DNA from: Verrucomicrobiales bacterium
GTDB taxonomy: Bacteria; Verrucomicrobiota; Verrucomicrobiia; Limisphaerales; SXQI01
DNA length: 7,472 nt
Assembly (NCBI GenBank): GCA_028293365.1
Contig: JAQGOX010000889.1
Location: 1 to 7,472, forward strand
Direction of reading: 5' to 3'
How positions within the stretch are numbered: position 1 is the first letter of the stretch; each line of letters starts with the position of its first letter. Made by a program: the position numbers and the translations under genes. The notes beneath the pieces are model-generated. The model ran no database searches. It had not been told where the DNA came from and saw only the letters and a list, made by a program, of their open reading frames with translations. Positions 5,531 through 7,472 of this stretch are shown piece after piece.

Positions 5531-7472
5531 CAGCGATTGGTTACTTTAAGCTCATTTAGCCGCTCCGTGACCTGTTTTTTCTCTATAGCCAATTCATCGG
5601 TGGCTTCTGCGGGCACATATTTAAGGTAAAGTTCGTAATTCTTAATGGCCGCCTGCTTGTCTTTTTCCTGATACGCAATTTCACCCAAACCGTAGAAAAC
5701 AATGTGTGAGGTGGGAAGAATTTTTCGCAATGTTTCGTAATCCTTGCGAGCGCTGTCCAAATGGCCGGACTGCAGGTTCGCCACCGCACGGTTGCGGATT
5801 GCGGCGATGTTGTTAGGATCCCGGACCAGTATCCGGCTAAAGGAATCAACCGCTTTATCGAAAGATTTTAAGTTCATTTCGAAAACACCCCGGTAGAGGG
5901 TTCCCTGAAGATTCTTTTCGTCGATTTTCTCGATTCTTTCCGCTAACGAAAGACCGTCCTTATAATCCTTGGTTTGCACGTCGATGAAGATTCGGTACAG
6001 AAGGGCCGGGATGTTGTCATGGTCCTTCAGAAGTACTTTGTCGAGCTCAGCGTTCGCTTTCGTATAATCACGTGCTGCAATAAAGAGATCGGCTTTTTGC
6101 AAATGCAGCGCGACACTGTCCGGGTCGTCAGCCAGCATTTGGTCAAGCATGACGAAGGCTTTCTCTGGCTGGTGTGAGGCCTTGTACATTTCGCTCAATG
6201 TTTCCATGAGTTGCCGTTGCTTTGGAAACTGTTTTAATGCCGTGTTGAGAAGGTCTTCGGCTTTTGCGTAATTAGTCTGAGAGAAATAGGCGGCAGCCTC
6301 AATTGCAGTCAACTCCATTTGATTGGTCTTGCTCAGGCTGCTTCCAAGCGTTCGAGCATCCGCAACAACTTCGAATACCTTGTCAGGCCGCTGAAGTGCA
6401 AGGTATGTGTTTGCGAGTGAGCTCCGGGCCGCAAAGTTCGTGGGATTCAGCGTTGCGCAACGCGTGAATTGTTCAAGCGCCTGGCGCAGCAGGGATTGCG
6501 ACTCAAATATATTTCCGAGTTTGAAGCAGAATTCTGGTTCATCAAATGGCCCATTGTCGCCCATGACACTTTCCCACGATCGGTAGTGCCCGAATTTGTC
6601 CTCGATTTCTTTTTGCAGGTCCTGTTTGGCCGGTTTAGAGCCAAAAGCCTGTTGGTTGAATCGGAAATTCACCAGTGCGGGAACGTTGTTAGTATTCAAC
6701 TGCATCGCGTTCTCGAAATACCGGGCTGCTTCGGTGGTTTTGCCAATTTTCTGCAATTCGACACCCCAGGTATTCAGTGCGCGGGAATAATAGGCGCCCA
6801 CATATTTCGCGTCGACCGCGTCTTTTTTGATCAATGGTTCCAGTTGGATTTGCAACTGCCGCAGGTTCTTCCAAAAGGTTTCATTCTCCTGCAAAATCGC
6901 GCCGGATGCGTTTGGGGGCATTAGCATATCCTTCGAAAAGACCTTCATTGTATAGACCACTCCATGCGGTTCAGGATAAAGATTTTCGAAATAATACCCG
7001 AAACTTGGATGGAGGTAGATGACGTGGTTCGTTCGCGCGAGTGCGGTCATAATTTCGAGCAGGCGATATTGCGGAACCGTTGCGGCGTGCCGATCTTCTT
7101 CAGTTATTCCCGGCCAGCGATTGCCGTAAACGTCCGCCAACAGCTTGTGATAACTCGGGATCTCAAGCATGCGGGTATTCAGAAGAATATGTTTTCGTCT
7201 TGAGCCATCACGGCTAAACCAGCCCTCAAGCAGAGAGAGTTGAAATGGATCTTCGCTCAGAAGTATGTTCGATCCTTCGCTGACCTCCTGCGCGGACATT
7301 TGGGCAAACTGTTTCAAAATCGACCCGTCATTCGCCTTCACCATTGCGAAATTCTGCCGGATTAGTAATGCAGGAATGGCAATCAGACCGATCCAAACAA
7401 TGGTTCGAAAAACCGGATTGAAGAAACGCAGTGCGTCGGATTGTCTCTGCCAGTTCTTCTTGGCCGGATCCG
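5530..7472 (-). CDS. Membrane-anchored TPR-repeat protein, N-terminus outside window (possibly GT-C/DUF2723-like)
   Basis: The frame stays open to the right edge, so the ATG at 7344 is internal and the gene is partial; 646 residues are visible (7470 to 5533). Numbering from the edge, residues 1-20 are polar and basic. About 21-38 (FRTIVWIGLIAIPALLIR) form one membrane segment, probably the last of an unseen membrane region. A soluble domain of about 180 residues follows, with ILLSEDPFQLSLLEGW (69-84), ILLNTRMLEIPSYHKLL and LHPSFGYYFENLYPEP (153-168). From about 223 to the end come some ten TPR-type helix pairs such as YVGAYYSRALNTWG, FKLGNIFESQSLLRQALEQF and FYGLGEIAYQEKDKQAAIKNYELYL, spaced by DPNN-like turns. 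TPRs mediate protein contacts. The layout, a membrane part followed by a loop announcing an 'ILL..D' strand and 'LLNT', recalls DUF2723/TMEM260-type GT-C sugar transferases, but that is inference from memory. It lies 4 bp upstream of the GT4 gene, which suggests a role in the same envelope glycan or glycosylation pathway. Confidence 0.85.
   Translation of the reverse strand, partial: DPAKKNWQRQSDALRFFNPVFRTIVWIGLIAIPALLIRQNFAMVKANDGSILKQFAQMSAQEVSEGSNILLSEDPFQLSLLEGWFSRDGSRRKHILLNTRMLEIPSYHKLLADVYGNRWPGITEEDRHAATVPQYRLLEIMTALARTNHVIYLHPSFGYYFENLYPEPHGVVYTMKVFSKDMLMPPNASGAILQENETFWKNLRQLQIQLEPLIKKDAVDAKYVGAYYSRALNTWGVELQKIGKTTEAARYFENAMQLNTNNVPALVNFRFNQQAFGSKPAKQDLQKEIEDKFGHYRSWESVMGDNGPFDEPEFCFKLGNIFESQSLLRQALEQFTRCATLNPTNFAARSSLANTYLALQRPDKVFEVVADARTLGSSLSKTNQMELTAIEAAAYFSQTNYAKAEDLLNTALKQFPKQRQLMETLSEMYKASHQPEKAFVMLDQMLADDPDSVALHLQKADLFIAARDYTKANAELDKVLLKDHDNIPALLYRIFIDVQTKDYKDGLSLAERIEKIDEKNLQGTLYRGVFEMNLKSFDKAVDSFSRILVRDPNNIAAIRNRAVANLQSGHLDSARKDYETLRKILPTSHIVFYGLGEIAYQEKDKQAAIKNYELYLKYVPAEATDELAIEKKQVTERLNELKVTNR

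Noticed and set aside
6469..6924. Plus-strand 151-codon open frame opposite the TPR gene.
   Set aside because: It mirrors the TPR coding strand, has no recognisable motif and no supporting gene context.

Overview
The window looks like chromosomal DNA from a free-living Gram-negative-type bacterium with roughly balanced base composition. Gene content and sequence style (homodimeric AceE-type E1, a large membrane/TPR protein, GT4 and WecA-like enzymes, an isolated ispF, few recognisable Shine-Dalgarno sites) suggest Verrucomicrobiota or a related lineage. That placement is an impression from the protein sequences and was not tested by any search. Coding density is very high and there is no sign of mobile elements, CRISPR, rRNA or tRNA.

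Layout. At the left edge, on the plus strand, is the last ~114 codons of aceE (pyruvate dehydrogenase E1), ending at 347. Everything else is on the minus strand and converges on aceE across a 39-bp gap. Reading in the direction of transcription (right to left) there are two tightly packed groups. Group A (7472 to 3382) holds a membrane-anchored TPR protein whose N-terminus lies outside the window, a GT4 glycosyltransferase 4 bp downstream, and a WecA/TagO/MraY-type polyprenyl-phosphate sugar-1-phosphate transferase overlapping it by 4 bp (ATGA). A 126-bp gap follows, carrying a plausible sigma70-type promoter. Group B (3255 to 387) holds ispF (isoprenoid MEP pathway), a 90-residue protein of unknown function, a class-I glutamine-amidotransferase-like gamma-glutamyl hydrolase (peptidase C26/PuuD-like), and an NtrC-family sigma54 response regulator; the last three are joined by start/stop overlaps.

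How the genes may work together. Group A looks like part of an envelope glycan pathway: the WecA-like enzyme would load the first sugar phosphate on undecaprenyl phosphate, the GT4 enzyme would extend or build the glycan in the cytoplasm, and the TPR protein (perhaps the C-terminal part of a GT-C/DUF2723-like membrane protein) may act in sugar transfer or assembly. IspF supplies precursors for the polyprenyl carrier, a loose metabolic link. The hydrolase and the sigma54 regulator are translationally coupled, but no sensor kinase is visible. The most unusual non-coding structure is a perfect 10-bp inverted repeat with a 5-nt loop that encloses the start codon of the GT4 gene. Beyond this I see no clear evidence for a novel system; most of the window is recognisable housekeeping or envelope gene content.
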